Source: Flavobacterium frigidimaris (GTDB taxonomy: Bacteria; Bacteroidota; Bacteroidia; Flavobacteriales; Flavobacteriaceae). From it: a DNA stretch of 64,000 nucleotides. Numbering within the stretch: position 1 is the first letter of the stretch; every line of letters starts with the position of its first letter. The stretch is from contig FQWG01000010.1 of the NCBI GenBank assembly GCA_900129595.1, positions 1 through 64,000 of the forward strand. Direction: 5' to 3'. The position numbers were made by a program, and so were the translations under genes. This document shows positions 18,973 to 27,650 of the stretch, piece after piece. The notes below the pieces were generated by a model. It had not been told where the DNA came from, searched no databases, and saw only the letters and a program-made list of their open reading frames with translations.

Positions 18973-19034
18973 ATTTGTAGTCAAAATCTTTAAGAATAAA
19001 TTTACAACAAACTCAAACACAACTTATTTAATAT

Positions 19035-19042
19035 TACATTTG
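19035..19042 (+). promoter_or_regulatory. -7 promoter element of the lipoprotein gene
   Basis: TACATTTG matches TAnnTTTG, 21 nt upstream of the ATG at 19064. Confidence 0.55.
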
Positions 19043-19063
19043 AAATGAATCAATTTGTAATTT

Positions 19064-19693
19064 ATGAAGAATACCACACTCCTCGTTTTCTTTTTTATCT
19101 CTATTTCTCTTTCGTCCTGCACCACAGCATCCTATACATTTGCTACAGGACAACGAACCGGAGTTGATTTTACATCCGGAAAATGGCTCTTGAACGAATT
19201 GGATTGTCCCAATAACTCTAAAGACAAGCTAACCGCAGAGTGCTTAAAATATTTTAAAAAACATACAGGAGATAGATTATCATATATTCATGATGTTAAT
19301 GGATTACTGGTTCCCCGAAAAATTAACTTAAATCCGGGTAAAACAAAACTGAAGGAGCTCAAAGACGGAACTGGTTTTGATTTTTTTATTAATATTTCTA
19401 CGCAAAAAAACAAAAACGACTTCTCTTCTCTCGAACTTTATCAGCAAGCTAACGATGCAGGAAAAAATGAAGCTTCTGTAATTGTAGAAATTTACGATTT
19501 AAATTTACAGCAGATTATTTACTCTCAAAATGTAATAGGCACTACTTCAAAAGTAAACGCTCCATCTGACCATAATACTCAAAGCTCCGGTAAACTTGCA
19601 GACAATATTATGCTTTACAAAAATGCAAATCAATTACTAGAAGGAGCTTTAAAAAGAATATTTAAAGATTTAGACAAAAGATCTGTTAACTAA
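19064..19693 (+). CDS. Putative lipoprotein, unknown function
   Basis: A 209-residue protein whose N terminus (MKNTTLLVFFFISISLSSCT) is a lipoprotein signal with the lipobox cysteine near residue 19. The mature part is predicted to be periplasmic or outer-membrane attached. I do not recognise a domain. Features visible are a Lys/Asp-rich middle (about 50-110) and a segment (ASVIVEIYDLNLQQIIYSQNV) that reads as beta strands. It has its own promoter element and is followed by two repeat-type hairpins, so it appears to be transcribed alone. Confidence 0.75.
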   Translation: MKNTTLLVFFFISISLSSCTTASYTFATGQRTGVDFTSGKWLLNELDCPNNSKDKLTAECLKYFKKHTGDRLSYIHDVNGLLVPRKINLNPGKTKLKELKDGTGFDFFINISTQKNKNDFSSLELYQQANDAGKNEASVIVEIYDLNLQQIIYSQNVIGTTSKVNAPSDHNTQSSGKLADNIMLYKNANQLLEGALKRIFKDLDKRSVN

Positions 19694-19726
19694 ATAAACT
19701 ACATTTTTTTTTAAACCTGAAGATTC

Positions 19727-19761
19727 GGGACCAAGTCCCAAACCCTCGACTTTACTCAGGG
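19727..19761. repeat. Pair of short GC-rich palindromes
   Basis: GGGAC-CAA-GTCCC (19727-19739), then CCCT (19743-19746) with AGGG (19758-19761) around CGACTTTACTC. The text CCCTCGACTTTACTCAGGG resembles a widely dispersed intergenic repeat word in Bacteroidota. It stands out against AT-rich surroundings. Confidence 0.5.
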
Positions 19762-19793
19762 CGACATAAAACTTTAAATAAAATTCCAAAAGT

Positions 19794-19837
19794 AAAATCC
19801 CAAATTCCAACCTAACAATTGGAACCCGGGATTTTTT
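19794..19837 (+). terminator. Terminator after the lipoprotein gene
   Basis: An interrupted hairpin: AAAATCCC (19794-19801) pairs with GGGATTTT (19828-19835) and TTCCAA (19805-19810) with TTGGAA (19819-19824), then T6. It shares the AAATCCCAAATTCCAA words of the hairpin at 18929. Confidence 0.65.
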
Positions 19838-19839
19838 AT

Positions 19840-19874
19840 TTTTGAAATTTCCTTCCTGTATTGGAATTTCAAAA
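19840..19874 (-). terminator. Hairpin after gldC
   Basis: TTTTGAAATTTCC (19840-19852) pairs with GGAATTTCAAAA (19863-19874) with one bulged T. It lies just beyond the gldC stop codon on the minus strand. The flanking A-rich plus-strand tract gives only a weak T tail, so termination here is plausible but not certain. Confidence 0.5.
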
Positions 19875-19887
19875 TTTTGAAATTTGA

Positions 19888-20223
19888 CTATTTCGTCAAT
19901 TCTAGTTTTTCTGCAAAATAATCACAGAAATCTTTCATTGTATCTGACATTTTTTCGTCGTCTGTTGCACGTTTAAATGTATCTGACATTGCTACTAATG
20001 TCTGGTGAAAGAAAATCTTCATTTCATCAACCGGCATATCTTTCGTCCATAGATCGATACGCATGGTTTCTTTGGCTTTGCTGTCCCAAATAGACAACAT
20101 AATAGCTTTTGCTTCTTCAGCTTGTACGCCGCCATCCTGAGCGCTCCATGTTAATTTTTCCGGTACACGGTTTTCATCTAATTCTATATTGAATCTAATT
20201 TCTGAGTTTATTGTATCTGACAT
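19888..20223 (-). CDS. gldC: Gliding motility protein GldC
   Basis: A 111-residue cytoplasmic protein starting MSDTINSEIRFNIELDEN, matching GldC as known in Flavobacterium johnsoniae. GldC is an accessory gliding protein whose loss reduces but does not abolish gliding; its biochemistry is unknown. It directly follows gldB, the two coding regions meeting at one nucleotide, which supports co-translation. Confidence 0.93.
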   Translation of the reverse strand: MSDTINSEIRFNIELDENRVPEKLTWSAQDGGVQAEEAKAIMLSIWDSKAKETMRIDLWTKDMPVDEMKIFFHQTLVAMSDTFKRATDDEKMSDTMKDFCDYFAEKLELTK

Positions 20224-21182
20224 TACTTCTTAGGTTTATATTTTGATTTTTCAAAAATTTCTTTTGCATTTATTTTTAATAATTCCGCCAAGGTTACACT
20301 GGTATTATTCTTCATATACGAACGCACCATCTGCCATCCCAGCCACGCTCCAATTCGTCCGGGAGATTCATTGTCTATTTCTAAGTAAAATTTAGAAAAC
20401 GGAGCAGGCGCTATGAATCTTGTTGTTAGTTTTGGATCATCACTATAAAGCATTTCACTTTCGATAAAAAAGCGCCACATATATGCTTCATTTTCCTGAC
20501 ACCATTTTATCTGTTCCGGTGTATAGCCCATTTTTTCAGCATCTGTATATTCAGGCAAAAGCAAATCTTTTGCATATAACTGCTTCCCTTCAAAAATCAT
20601 TTGAGAAACTAAGTTTTTATCCTGAAAAGCGGGAATATTTCTGTAAGCAAAACTAGCAACTACATCCGGCATTATTTGTTTCTCTTCGAAATTCTGCTTA
20701 ATATAATTCGGGAATTCATAAAACTTATGCTCTTTTCCCAAATACAATTCCAGAGCAACTATTACCAGGCTATCTGCATAAATTGCTTTGGCATTATAAT
20801 CCATTTCTCCAATTACCGTAATTACTTTAGGCGTTTTTCTTTTCGGAAAATAATATTTCACATGTTGAAACAATTTATTAAATTCCTCACGTACAGGCTC
20901 AAAATTACCATATTTTTTCTGCACTTCAGTATATACTTCTTTCCACAACGGATCCTGCATTTTCTTCAGCCAGACATCATCTCCGGTACCCTCCGGAAAG
21001 AAGAATGGATATTGCTCTTTTACTTTCGCCAAATCTTCTGGTTTGGTCTCAAAAAACACTTTATCAAAACGCTCTACTTTAATATCAACAGGGATTTCTC
21101 CTACTTCTTTTTCTACTTTAGTTTTTTGCTCACAGGACAAAAAAAACAAGCATAGAACCACTACAAAGCGATAAATTTTCAT
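20223..21182 (-). CDS. gldB: Gliding motility lipoprotein GldB
   Basis: A 319-residue lipoprotein with signal MKIYRFVVVLCLFFLSCEQK (lipobox Cys near 17). The following sequence (VDIKVERFDKVFFE) is characteristic of GldB. GldB is required for gliding in F. johnsoniae and is associated with type IX secretion. It forms an operon with gldC. The promoter candidate is at 21245-21252, and a 24-bp palindrome lies in its predicted leader. Confidence 0.94.
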   Translation of the reverse strand: MKIYRFVVVLCLFFLSCEQKTKVEKEVGEIPVDIKVERFDKVFFETKPEDLAKVKEQYPFFFPEGTGDDVWLKKMQDPLWKEVYTEVQKKYGNFEPVREEFNKLFQHVKYYFPKRKTPKVITVIGEMDYNAKAIYADSLVIVALELYLGKEHKFYEFPNYIKQNFEEKQIMPDVVASFAYRNIPAFQDKNLVSQMIFEGKQLYAKDLLLPEYTDAEKMGYTPEQIKWCQENEAYMWRFFIESEMLYSDDPKLTTRFIAPAPFSKFYLEIDNESPGRIGAWLGWQMVRSYMKNNTSVTLAELLKINAKEIFEKSKYKPKK

Positions 21183-21211
21183 TTTATTTTAATTAGATTT
21201 GTGTTGCTGGA

Positions 21212-21235
21212 TTTTAAGTATATGTATACTTAAAA
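21212..21235. promoter_or_regulatory. 24-bp perfect palindrome between gldB and nadE
   Basis: TTTTAAGTATA (21212-21222), spacer TG, then TATACTTAAAA (21225-21235). It sits between the divergent starts of gldB (21182) and nadE (21282), just downstream of the gldB -7 element. A dimeric repressor site or an RNA hairpin in the gldB leader are both possible. Confidence 0.6.
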
Positions 21236-21244
21236 ATAATTCTG

Positions 21245-21252
21245 CAAATATA
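21245..21252 (-). promoter_or_regulatory. -7 promoter element of gldB-gldC
   Basis: The minus strand reads TATATTTG, a perfect TAnnTTTG match, 62 nt upstream of the gldB start codon. Confidence 0.6.
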
Positions 21253-21281
21253 CATTCCTACATCTTAAATCTTGAACTATT

Positions 21282-22088
21282 ATGGCTAAAAAAAGTACCA
21301 TTCAGACAGAAAAAGTAAATACCCACATTGTAGAGTGGTTAAAAAATTATGCTGACAATGCAAAAGTAAACGGTTTCGTAATAGGAATATCAGGCGGAGT
21401 TGACTCTGCCGTAACTTCTACCTTATGTGCTCAAACGGGCTTAAAGGTTTTATGTGTAGAAATGCCAATTCATCAGGCCGCCAATCAGGTTTCAAGGGGG
21501 AGAGAGCATATTGACCAGTTAAAAAAACGTTTTCCGAATGTTTCTGATGTAGCAACTGATCTGACCGCTACTTTTGAGGCTTTTAAAAGCGCAGTACCCA
21601 AAACAGATGACGAAGCCAAGGTAAGTCTGTCATTAGCCAATACACGCGCTCGTTTGCGAATGACCTCTTTATACTATTTAGCAGGAATTCACGGATTATT
21701 AGTTGCCGGAACCGGAAACAAGGTAGAGGACTTTGGTGTAGGATTTTATACTAAATATGGCGATGGCGGAGTCGATTTAAGTCCAATTGCTGACTTAATG
21801 AAATCAGATGTGTATGCTCTGGGTGCATTTTTAACAATTCCTAAATCAATTTTAACAGCTGCACCTACAGATGGATTATTTGGAGATAATCGTACCGATG
21901 AGGATCAATTGGGCGCAAGTTATGACGAACTTGAATGGGCAATGCTAGCCTCAGAGTCAGGAAAAACGGAGGCTGACTTCACTGGGAGAGAAAAATCTGT
22001 CTTTGAAATTTATAAACGTTTAAACACCAGCAACAAGCATAAAATGGATGCAATTCCGGTTTGTATTATACCAAAAACGTTAAAATAA
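21282..22088 (+). CDS. nadE: NAD(+) synthase NadE
   Basis: Converts deamido-NAD to NAD at the last step of NAD synthesis. The pyrophosphatase loop is GISGGVDSAV (about 38-47), and VAGTGNKVED (about 145-154) and the KSDVYALGAFL segment are family motifs. At 268 residues there is no glutaminase domain, so it should use ammonia directly. It is divergent from gldB, and the response regulator starts 93 nt downstream. An 8-bp AT-rich hairpin (22079-22099) overlaps the stop codon. Confidence 0.95.
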   Translation: MAKKSTIQTEKVNTHIVEWLKNYADNAKVNGFVIGISGGVDSAVTSTLCAQTGLKVLCVEMPIHQAANQVSRGREHIDQLKKRFPNVSDVATDLTATFEAFKSAVPKTDDEAKVSLSLANTRARLRMTSLYYLAGIHGLLVAGTGNKVEDFGVGFYTKYGDGGVDLSPIADLMKSDVYALGAFLTIPKSILTAAPTDGLFGDNRTDEDQLGASYDELEWAMLASESGKTEADFTGREKSVFEIYKRLNTSNKHKMDAIPVCIIPKTLK

Positions 22089-22181
22089 AACATTTTAACA
22101 TTTGTCTGCAATTAATTACAGAATTTATTTATTAATTTTACAGTTCCAAAAACATGAACAATTCTAAAAAAGGTAAAAATT

Positions 22182-22811
22182 ATGATTAAAGTATGTCTTG
22201 CAGACAATCATCCTGTGACTCACTTTGGCGTTAAGTCTTATTTTAAAGACCACGATCAAATTTCAATTGTTGCCAACGTAGGCAATTTTTCAATGGTTAG
22301 AGATATCCTTCAGACGAAGGAAATTGACATCCTAATTCTCGATTTAGAGCTGGAAGGTCTCTCAAGTATCTTCGAAGTGAAGTCGATTTTGAAAAATTTC
22401 CCAAAAACAAAAATTGTAATTTTTAGTGACCTCGCCGAACAAATGTATGCTCCAAATGCAATTAAAGCAGGAGTTTCCGGGTATGTGCACAAAACAGAAA
22501 AACTTGAAACTTTAGGTCTTTCTATTATTAAAGTACATGAAGGAAAAATTATCATCAACGAAACTGTGCGCAAAAACATGGCACTTATTGCTAAACAAAG
22601 CAAAAGTGAGCGCTTATACAGAAAACTTTCAAATCGCGAGATCGAAGTTTTACGTTATTTAAGTGATGGTAAGAAAAACAATGAAATTTCTAAAATCTTA
22701 AATCTGAACGAGAAAACGATCAGTACTTACAAACTAAGATTATTGACTAAATTAAATGTTACTAATTTAGTTGACTTAGTAAACAAAGCTAAGACTTTAG
22801 AAATTATTTAA
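22182..22811 (+). CDS. Orphan NarL/FixJ-type response regulator
   Basis: A 209-residue two-domain protein. The receiver domain (about 1-120) has the phospho-acceptor Asp54 in DILILDLELEG and a conserved Lys in GYVHKTE near 102; the acidic pair is reduced to Asp8-Asn9. The LuxR-type helix-turn-helix covers about 147-205 (LSNREIEVLRYLSDGKKNNEISKIL). No histidine kinase is nearby. It converges on dnaG with a single nucleotide between the stop codons and no hairpin, so transcripts from the two strands probably overlap. The target genes are unknown. Confidence 0.9.
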   Translation: MIKVCLADNHPVTHFGVKSYFKDHDQISIVANVGNFSMVRDILQTKEIDILILDLELEGLSSIFEVKSILKNFPKTKIVIFSDLAEQMYAPNAIKAGVSGYVHKTEKLETLGLSIIKVHEGKIIINETVRKNMALIAKQSKSERLYRKLSNREIEVLRYLSDGKKNNEISKILNLNEKTISTYKLRLLTKLNVTNLVDLVNKAKTLEII

Positions 22812-22812
22812 T

Positions 22813-24879
22813 TTAATGGTATCGCGACATTACTCTTCCCAGTTTTTTCGAAAACGAAGTAACTAACTTTGAGTAATCGACAACCATAGACAAAAGCTCT
22901 GTATTATCTGAATTATCAGGTTTTATAGAGCTTTTTAATTCCTCGATGATTTTACCCACCAAAAACCAACGCATAGACATAATCGTTTCTGTAACGTATT
23001 GCGCTATCGTTTCGTGTTTCATTTTCGAAAAAATGTTCTGTCCTTCCCAGTCATGAAGTGTCAGTCGTTCATCTTCCATCAAAATATCAGTAACTTCCTG
23101 AGCAAAATCAGGCTGCAAACGCATTAAATACTGTTCGAGGCTAAATTTTTCGTGCTGGTTATAAAACGCAATTAGGTCTGTAAAAATATCACGGAACAAA
23201 TTATTAGACAATTCTACCTCATCTTCCTGCAAACTCAAATAAATACGCTCGTACACTTTATACGATCTCATTTCAGAGACCATTATAACTTCACCTTCTT
23301 CATTGTTTTTTAAGAGTACATCTTCAAATTCTTCCGTTTTATCTCCATAAAGCAATAAAATCTCAATTACTTTTCGTTCTAAACGATACAGAATGTCAAC
23401 TTTTTCTGTTGGCTCTGTTGCTGCCGGATATCCAAAATCTCCCGGATAATCTTCCGGTGGCCCATTTCTTGGATCTTCGGGATCTCCTCCTGAATATCCG
23501 GTATTTTTTGGGGCCTGGTTTCTAAAAACTTCAAAAGGTTTTTGGTCCTGTTTTTGTTTTTTACTTGCCTCAACCAAATCTTTCTGAATCAACTGAGCCA
23601 AAGTACTTACCAATACCTGCTCAGAAATATCCATTATTCTGGCACATTCCTGAGTATAAATTTCACGCTGAATACGATCCGGAATTTTCGAAATACTAAC
23701 CACCATATCGCGAATCAAATCGGCTTTTTTTATAGGATCGTTTTTGGCCTCTTTCATTAAGAGCGAGGCTTTAAACTGTATAAAATCTTTACTGTTTTCT
23801 TCTAAATAAGCAACCAGATCTTCATACGAAGTTTTTCGTGCAAAACTGTCCGGATCTTCTCCGTCAGGAAAAGCACAAACCCTTACATTCATACCTTCTT
23901 CCAGAATCAAATCTATTCCTCTGACAGAAGCGCGCAATCCTGCCGCATCACCATCAAAAAGAACCGTAATATTTCTTGTAAGACGATTTATTAAACGAAT
24001 CTGATCCGGTGTTAAAGCTGTTCCAGATGAAGCAACAACATTTTCTATTCCGGCCTGATTGAACTGAATTACGTCTGTATAACCTTCAACCAAATAACAA
24101 TTATTGAGTTTGGCTATCGATTGTTTGGCCTGAAAAATTCCATAAAGCACTTTACTTTTATGGTAAATATCACTTTCAGGCGAGTTCAGGTATTTTGCCG
24201 CTTTTTTATCATTCGTCAAAATACGTCCCCCGAAGCCTAAAACACGTCCCGACATACTTTCTATCGGGAACATTACACGACCTTTAAAACGGTCAAACGG
24301 ACGATCTTCCCTTGCAATTGTCAAACCGGTGCTTTCCAGAAATTCCAGCTTATAACCTTTACCTAAGGCTTCTTTGGTCAGGGCATCCCAGGTTTCCGGC
24401 GAATATCCTAAACTAAATTTTTTGATAGTTTCATTGGTAAAACCTCTTTCTTTAAAATAAGAAAGTCCAATTGCTTTTCCTTCTTCTGAATTTAAAAGGG
24501 TTCTGTTAAAATAATCCTTTGCAAATTCTGAAACTAAGTACATACTTTCGCGAACATCCGTCATGGCTTTTTCAGTATCCGTTTGTTCCGTCTCTTCAAT
24601 CTCGATGTTGTATTTTCTGGCTAAATACCGAATAGCTTCGGGATAAGTAAACTGTGAGTGTTCCATCAGGAATTTAACAGAGTTCCCTCCTTTTCCCGTA
24701 CTAAAATCTTTCCAGATTCCTTTTGCAGGTGACACCATAAACGAAGGGGAGCGTTCATCTGAGAAAGGACTCAGCCCTTTGAAGTTACTCCCTGCACGTT
24801 TTAAATTAACATAATCACCGATAACCTCCTCTACACGAGCAGTTTCAAAAACGGAATCAATAGTAGCTTGTGAAATCAA
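22813..24879 (-). CDS. dnaG: DNA primase DnaG (TTG start, zinc ligands absent)
   Basis: Synthesises RNA primers at the replication fork. I place the start at TTG (24877-24879), giving MISQATIDSVFETARVEEVI and 688 residues. The in-frame ATG at 24987 would add 36 residues unlike the family and would overlap the terminator at 24953-24980. The N-terminal CHC2-type domain keeps its shape, but the usual four ligands are Ser37, Ser40, Asp58 and Thr61. The TOPRIM core has VEGYTDV and the DGDAAG motif. The C-terminal part is a helicase-binding region with a Pro/Gly-rich stretch near 455-490. Confidence 0.95.
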   Translation of the reverse strand: MISQATIDSVFETARVEEVIGDYVNLKRAGSNFKGLSPFSDERSPSFMVSPAKGIWKDFSTGKGGNSVKFLMEHSQFTYPEAIRYLARKYNIEIEETEQTDTEKAMTDVRESMYLVSEFAKDYFNRTLLNSEEGKAIGLSYFKERGFTNETIKKFSLGYSPETWDALTKEALGKGYKLEFLESTGLTIAREDRPFDRFKGRVMFPIESMSGRVLGFGGRILTNDKKAAKYLNSPESDIYHKSKVLYGIFQAKQSIAKLNNCYLVEGYTDVIQFNQAGIENVVASSGTALTPDQIRLINRLTRNITVLFDGDAAGLRASVRGIDLILEEGMNVRVCAFPDGEDPDSFARKTSYEDLVAYLEENSKDFIQFKASLLMKEAKNDPIKKADLIRDMVVSISKIPDRIQREIYTQECARIMDISEQVLVSTLAQLIQKDLVEASKKQKQDQKPFEVFRNQAPKNTGYSGGDPEDPRNGPPEDYPGDFGYPAATEPTEKVDILYRLERKVIEILLLYGDKTEEFEDVLLKNNEEGEVIMVSEMRSYKVYERIYLSLQEDEVELSNNLFRDIFTDLIAFYNQHEKFSLEQYLMRLQPDFAQEVTDILMEDERLTLHDWEGQNIFSKMKHETIAQYVTETIMSMRWFLVGKIIEELKSSIKPDNSDNTELLSMVVDYSKLVTSFSKKLGRVMSRYH

Positions 24880-24952
24880 AACGTAAAATATTTTAGAAAA
24901 TTTGAAGTCTGTAAAAGTACACAAATCAATCTTGAAATTTGGCCATTTAACA

Positions 24953-24980
24953 TAAAAAAAGTGCCCCTTTCGAAGCACTT
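24953..24980 (-). terminator. Terminator after the coiled-coil outer-membrane protein gene
   Basis: AAGTGC (24959-24964) pairs with GCACTT (24975-24980) around a 10-nt loop, followed on the minus strand by T7. It lies 26 nt past the stop at 25006 and upstream of the dnaG TTG start. Confidence 0.75.
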
Positions 24981-25005
24981 CTCTCACTAATTAATTAACT
25001 TATTT

Positions 25006-26052
25006 TTAATTTAAATCAAATCGCAACCCTAAAGAAATATTATTTTCTTTTACCGGATTATCCTGAAACAATGGGTTTAGATCGTACTTTGCATACAAAC
25101 TCAAAGCTTTATATCCTATATAAGAACTCAATCCGTAAATAAAATTATTTACATTATAATCTCCTTTTATCGTTGTTTTATAATCTAAATCGTCCTGATC
25201 GTATTTTAAGATTTGTTTTGATTTTACATTGATTCCCACATAACCTCCAATCCCGAAACGGAAACTTTTATGTGTTCTGAAACAGGTCTTTCCGTTACTC
25301 ACCTGAGGCTTAGAGAAATCAAATTCTAAGTGCAAAGGCAATACGATATAAACATTTCTAAAACGGGATTCATCAAGGTTTATAGCATTTGTCTGCAAGA
25401 CAGTCTGATTACCATTTACAACAAAACTTCTGTTGTCTGTAGGTCGAATATTGTTGTACATTAATGAAAGTCCGTACTTGGCATGTAATAAATTGTCGGT
25501 TTTCATTAATCTCGAATTATAAGTAAAACCCCATTCATAAAAGTGGGAACTCATAAAACCGTAATTAGAATCCTGAAGTTTACCGTCGGCCATCATATTA
25601 TTTAACCCCATTGCAAATACAAACTGAGAGGTTGTTCTTTTTTCTCCATGAATTGAATCCCTACTTTTTTTATTCTTATCATTTTTATCCCAGTAGATAA
25701 CGATCTTACCTTTCTTTATTGAATCCTGTTCTTTGATTTTCCCATCTACTTTTTGCTGCACTAAATCATTCAATTCATTTTGTGCCAATGTGACTTTTTC
25801 TTCAATGATTATTGCTCTGGCTTCTGACAGTTCCTTTTTGCGCTTATCTGCTTGTTCCTGCGTAATTTTCCCTTCAGACAACTGCACGTTTACAGCTTCT
25901 ACTTCTTCTTTTAAAATTGCTTTTTCTTCTTTAGTCACCTTTTCTATTTTATTGGCGATCTTCTTTGCTTTTGACTCAAAGGTTTCCTGTCCCAGAACTT
26001 TACTAACAAATAAGAAGACGAGGATAACGAGATAAAGTGTAAAATTTTTCAT
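25006..26052 (-). CDS. Outer-membrane beta-barrel protein with N-terminal coiled coil
   Basis: A 348-residue exported protein. The signal peptide is about residues 1-21 (MKNFTLYLVILVFLFVSKVLG). Next comes a highly charged helical region (about 25-115, Lys/Glu-rich heptads) likely to form a periplasmic coiled coil. The C-terminal part (about 140-348) has alternating aromatic and polar strands and ends in LGLRFDLN, typical of an eight- to ten-strand barrel. The function is unknown. It follows the sigma and anti-sigma-like genes in the same direction and may belong to their regulon or operon (108-nt gap holding a GATGAT simple repeat). Confidence 0.75.
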   Translation of the reverse strand: MKNFTLYLVILVFLFVSKVLGQETFESKAKKIANKIEKVTKEEKAILKEEVEAVNVQLSEGKITQEQADKRKKELSEARAIIIEEKVTLAQNELNDLVQQKVDGKIKEQDSIKKGKIVIYWDKNDKNKKSRDSIHGEKRTTSQFVFAMGLNNMMADGKLQDSNYGFMSSHFYEWGFTYNSRLMKTDNLLHAKYGLSLMYNNIRPTDNRSFVVNGNQTVLQTNAINLDESRFRNVYIVLPLHLEFDFSKPQVSNGKTCFRTHKSFRFGIGGYVGINVKSKQILKYDQDDLDYKTTIKGDYNVNNFIYGLSSYIGYKALSLYAKYDLNPLFQDNPVKENNISLGLRFDLN

Positions 26053-26160
26053 GATTGATTGTTTTTTTTTTATGGATTGATGATTGTGATTGATGATGAT
26101 GATTTAATTGTGAATTGTATATTCTATATTCATATTTCTTTCTTCTAGGATCTTAATTCT

Positions 26161-26877
26161 TTACTCTTGTTGATTTCGATTTGCCAAGGCCACTTTTACG
26201 GTTTGGTAGTTCTTATTGACTTTAGTAATTACTTTTTCTCTAAACGAAAGCTCTAATTCTCCATCGACCTGATTAAGCAAATCGTTTGCATTGACTCTTA
26301 CTTTTGTTTTTGTTTTTACCGGGTTGTCGGCAACTACACTCTTTTCTGCCGCTTCCAGTAACTGATCTACTGTTTCTTTTTTAGGGGTTTCAGTAACAAA
26401 GGTTTTAGTATTGATTGATTGTTTTTCCTGATTGTTTTTGATGATGACTGAAGACTCCGCTATTTGATTTGATTCATTTTTAATGGTTTTATTTGGTTTT
26501 GAATTACAATTTATTTGTTCTTTTAATGAGTTCTGAGCTGGCGTTTTTTCTGAAATCGCAACTTCCGTTTTACCTGAATCTATTACTTCTAAAGCTGTTT
26601 TTGCAACAGTATCTTTCTTTACATTCTCTTTTACAACAATTTTATTTTGCGGCATTTCAACAACGCTTTTCTTCTGATTAAGAAAGAACGTAGTAACCAA
26701 TAGCAGCCCAACGATACTTGCAGCAACGTACAGCCATTTGTTTTTCTTTTCAGGCTGTTTCTTTTCTTCAGCAACACTCAACATTGAATCCAATCGGTCC
26801 CAGGCACTATCACTTGGCTCGATAGTACGCTGATTTAGTTTTTCACGGAAATCCTTTTCAAAATTATTCGGTTCCAT
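26161..26877 (-). CDS. Single-pass membrane protein paired with an ECF sigma factor (putative anti-sigma)
   Basis: A 238-residue protein with a cytoplasmic N-terminal part (about 1-45, NNFEKDFREKLNQRTIEPSDSAWDRLD), one transmembrane helix (about 48-66, WLYVAASIVGLLLVTTFFL), and a long Lys/Glu/Asn-rich extracytoplasmic tail without a recognisable fold. It overlaps the sigma factor by 14 bp, the usual arrangement for an anti-sigma factor. No zinc-binding HxxxCxxC motif is visible, so the anti-sigma role is inferred from context and topology only. Confidence 0.65.
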   Translation of the reverse strand: MEPNNFEKDFREKLNQRTIEPSDSAWDRLDSMLSVAEEKKQPEKKNKWLYVAASIVGLLLVTTFFLNQKKSVVEMPQNKIVVKENVKKDTVAKTALEVIDSGKTEVAISEKTPAQNSLKEQINCNSKPNKTIKNESNQIAESSVIIKNNQEKQSINTKTFVTETPKKETVDQLLEAAEKSVVADNPVKTKTKVRVNANDLLNQVDGELELSFREKVITKVNKNYQTVKVALANRNQQE

Positions 26878-27424
26878 ATTCTTGTTTTTTTAATGTATTA
26901 ATCTGTGTTTGCAACATTTTTCGTGCGTGCGACAATTGCGATTTGGATGTTCCTTCATTAATCCCTAACATCTTTGCAATCTCATTGTGTTTGTATCCTT
27001 CGATAGCGTATAAATTGAAAACCATCTTGTAGCCGTCCGGCAAAGCATCGATCAAAAACTGAATCTGATCTATTGAAAACTGGTTATCAATTGCATTAAA
27101 ACTTTCTTCGACATAAATTTCGTCTTCGGTAAATTTTACTTTTTTCTGAACGCGCAAATAAGAGATACATTCGTTTACCATAATTCTGCGAATCCAGCCT
27201 TCAAAGCTTCCTTTATGTTCGAATTTATTCAAGTTGGTAAACACTTTCATAAAAGCCGTGATCATCACATCTTCTGCCAGCTGAATGTCTTTTATATACT
27301 GCCGGCAAACGCTTAGCATTTTAGAAGAAAACCGACTGTAAATTTGCTGTTGTGCTTGTCGATTATTATCGACAGCCAACTTTATAATTTCAGCTTCCTC
27401 CTGATGTAAACGGATAATTTTCAT
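26864..27424 (-). CDS. ECF-family RNA polymerase sigma factor
   Basis: A 186-residue sigma-70 factor of the extracytoplasmic-function group. Region 2 spans about 25-92 (RQYIKDIQLAEDVMITAFMK, then GWIRRIMVNECISYL) and region 4 about 123-178 (ALPDGYKMVFNLYAIEG, KHNEIAKMLGINEGTSKS). Regions 1.1 and 3 are absent. It directs polymerase to a small regulon, probably including its own operon with the overlapping membrane partner. I see no TAnnTTTG element in the 300 bp upstream, as expected if an alternative promoter is used. Confidence 0.93.
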   Translation of the reverse strand: MKIIRLHQEEAEIIKLAVDNNRQAQQQIYSRFSSKMLSVCRQYIKDIQLAEDVMITAFMKVFTNLNKFEHKGSFEGWIRRIMVNECISYLRVQKKVKFTEDEIYVEESFNAIDNQFSIDQIQFLIDALPDGYKMVFNLYAIEGYKHNEIAKMLGINEGTSKSQLSHARKMLQTQINTLKKQEYGTE

Positions 27425-27650
27425 TAATAAGCGTTTGGTTTTGGTTTAGTAATGGTCTTCTATTAGCATAGACGAGTGAAGTTTTAAAATGGTTGCACCG
27501 ATAGGAAAAAAAATCAATAAAAAAATTCCAAATTGCAAAAAAATAGAAGTAAACAACTGATTTACAAGACTATGAATTTAATCGCCGAAGTGATAAATTT
27601 TCTTATTATCTAATTATTTTTGGCAAGATAATCTAAACCGAATCGAAAAT

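Noticed and set aside
20676..21155. 159-residue plus-strand frame opposite gldB
   Set aside because: Low-complexity antisense shadow, rich in Phe and Ile, with no support.
24880..24987. In-frame upstream extension of dnaG to an ATG
   Set aside because: The extra 36 residues do not look like the family and the region contains the terminator of the upstream gene; the TTG at 24879 gives the normal N terminus.
26053..26110. GATGAT simple repeat considered as a regulator site or CRISPR-like array
   Set aside because: A short microsatellite-like run without regular spacers; no CRISPR repeats or cas genes are in the window.
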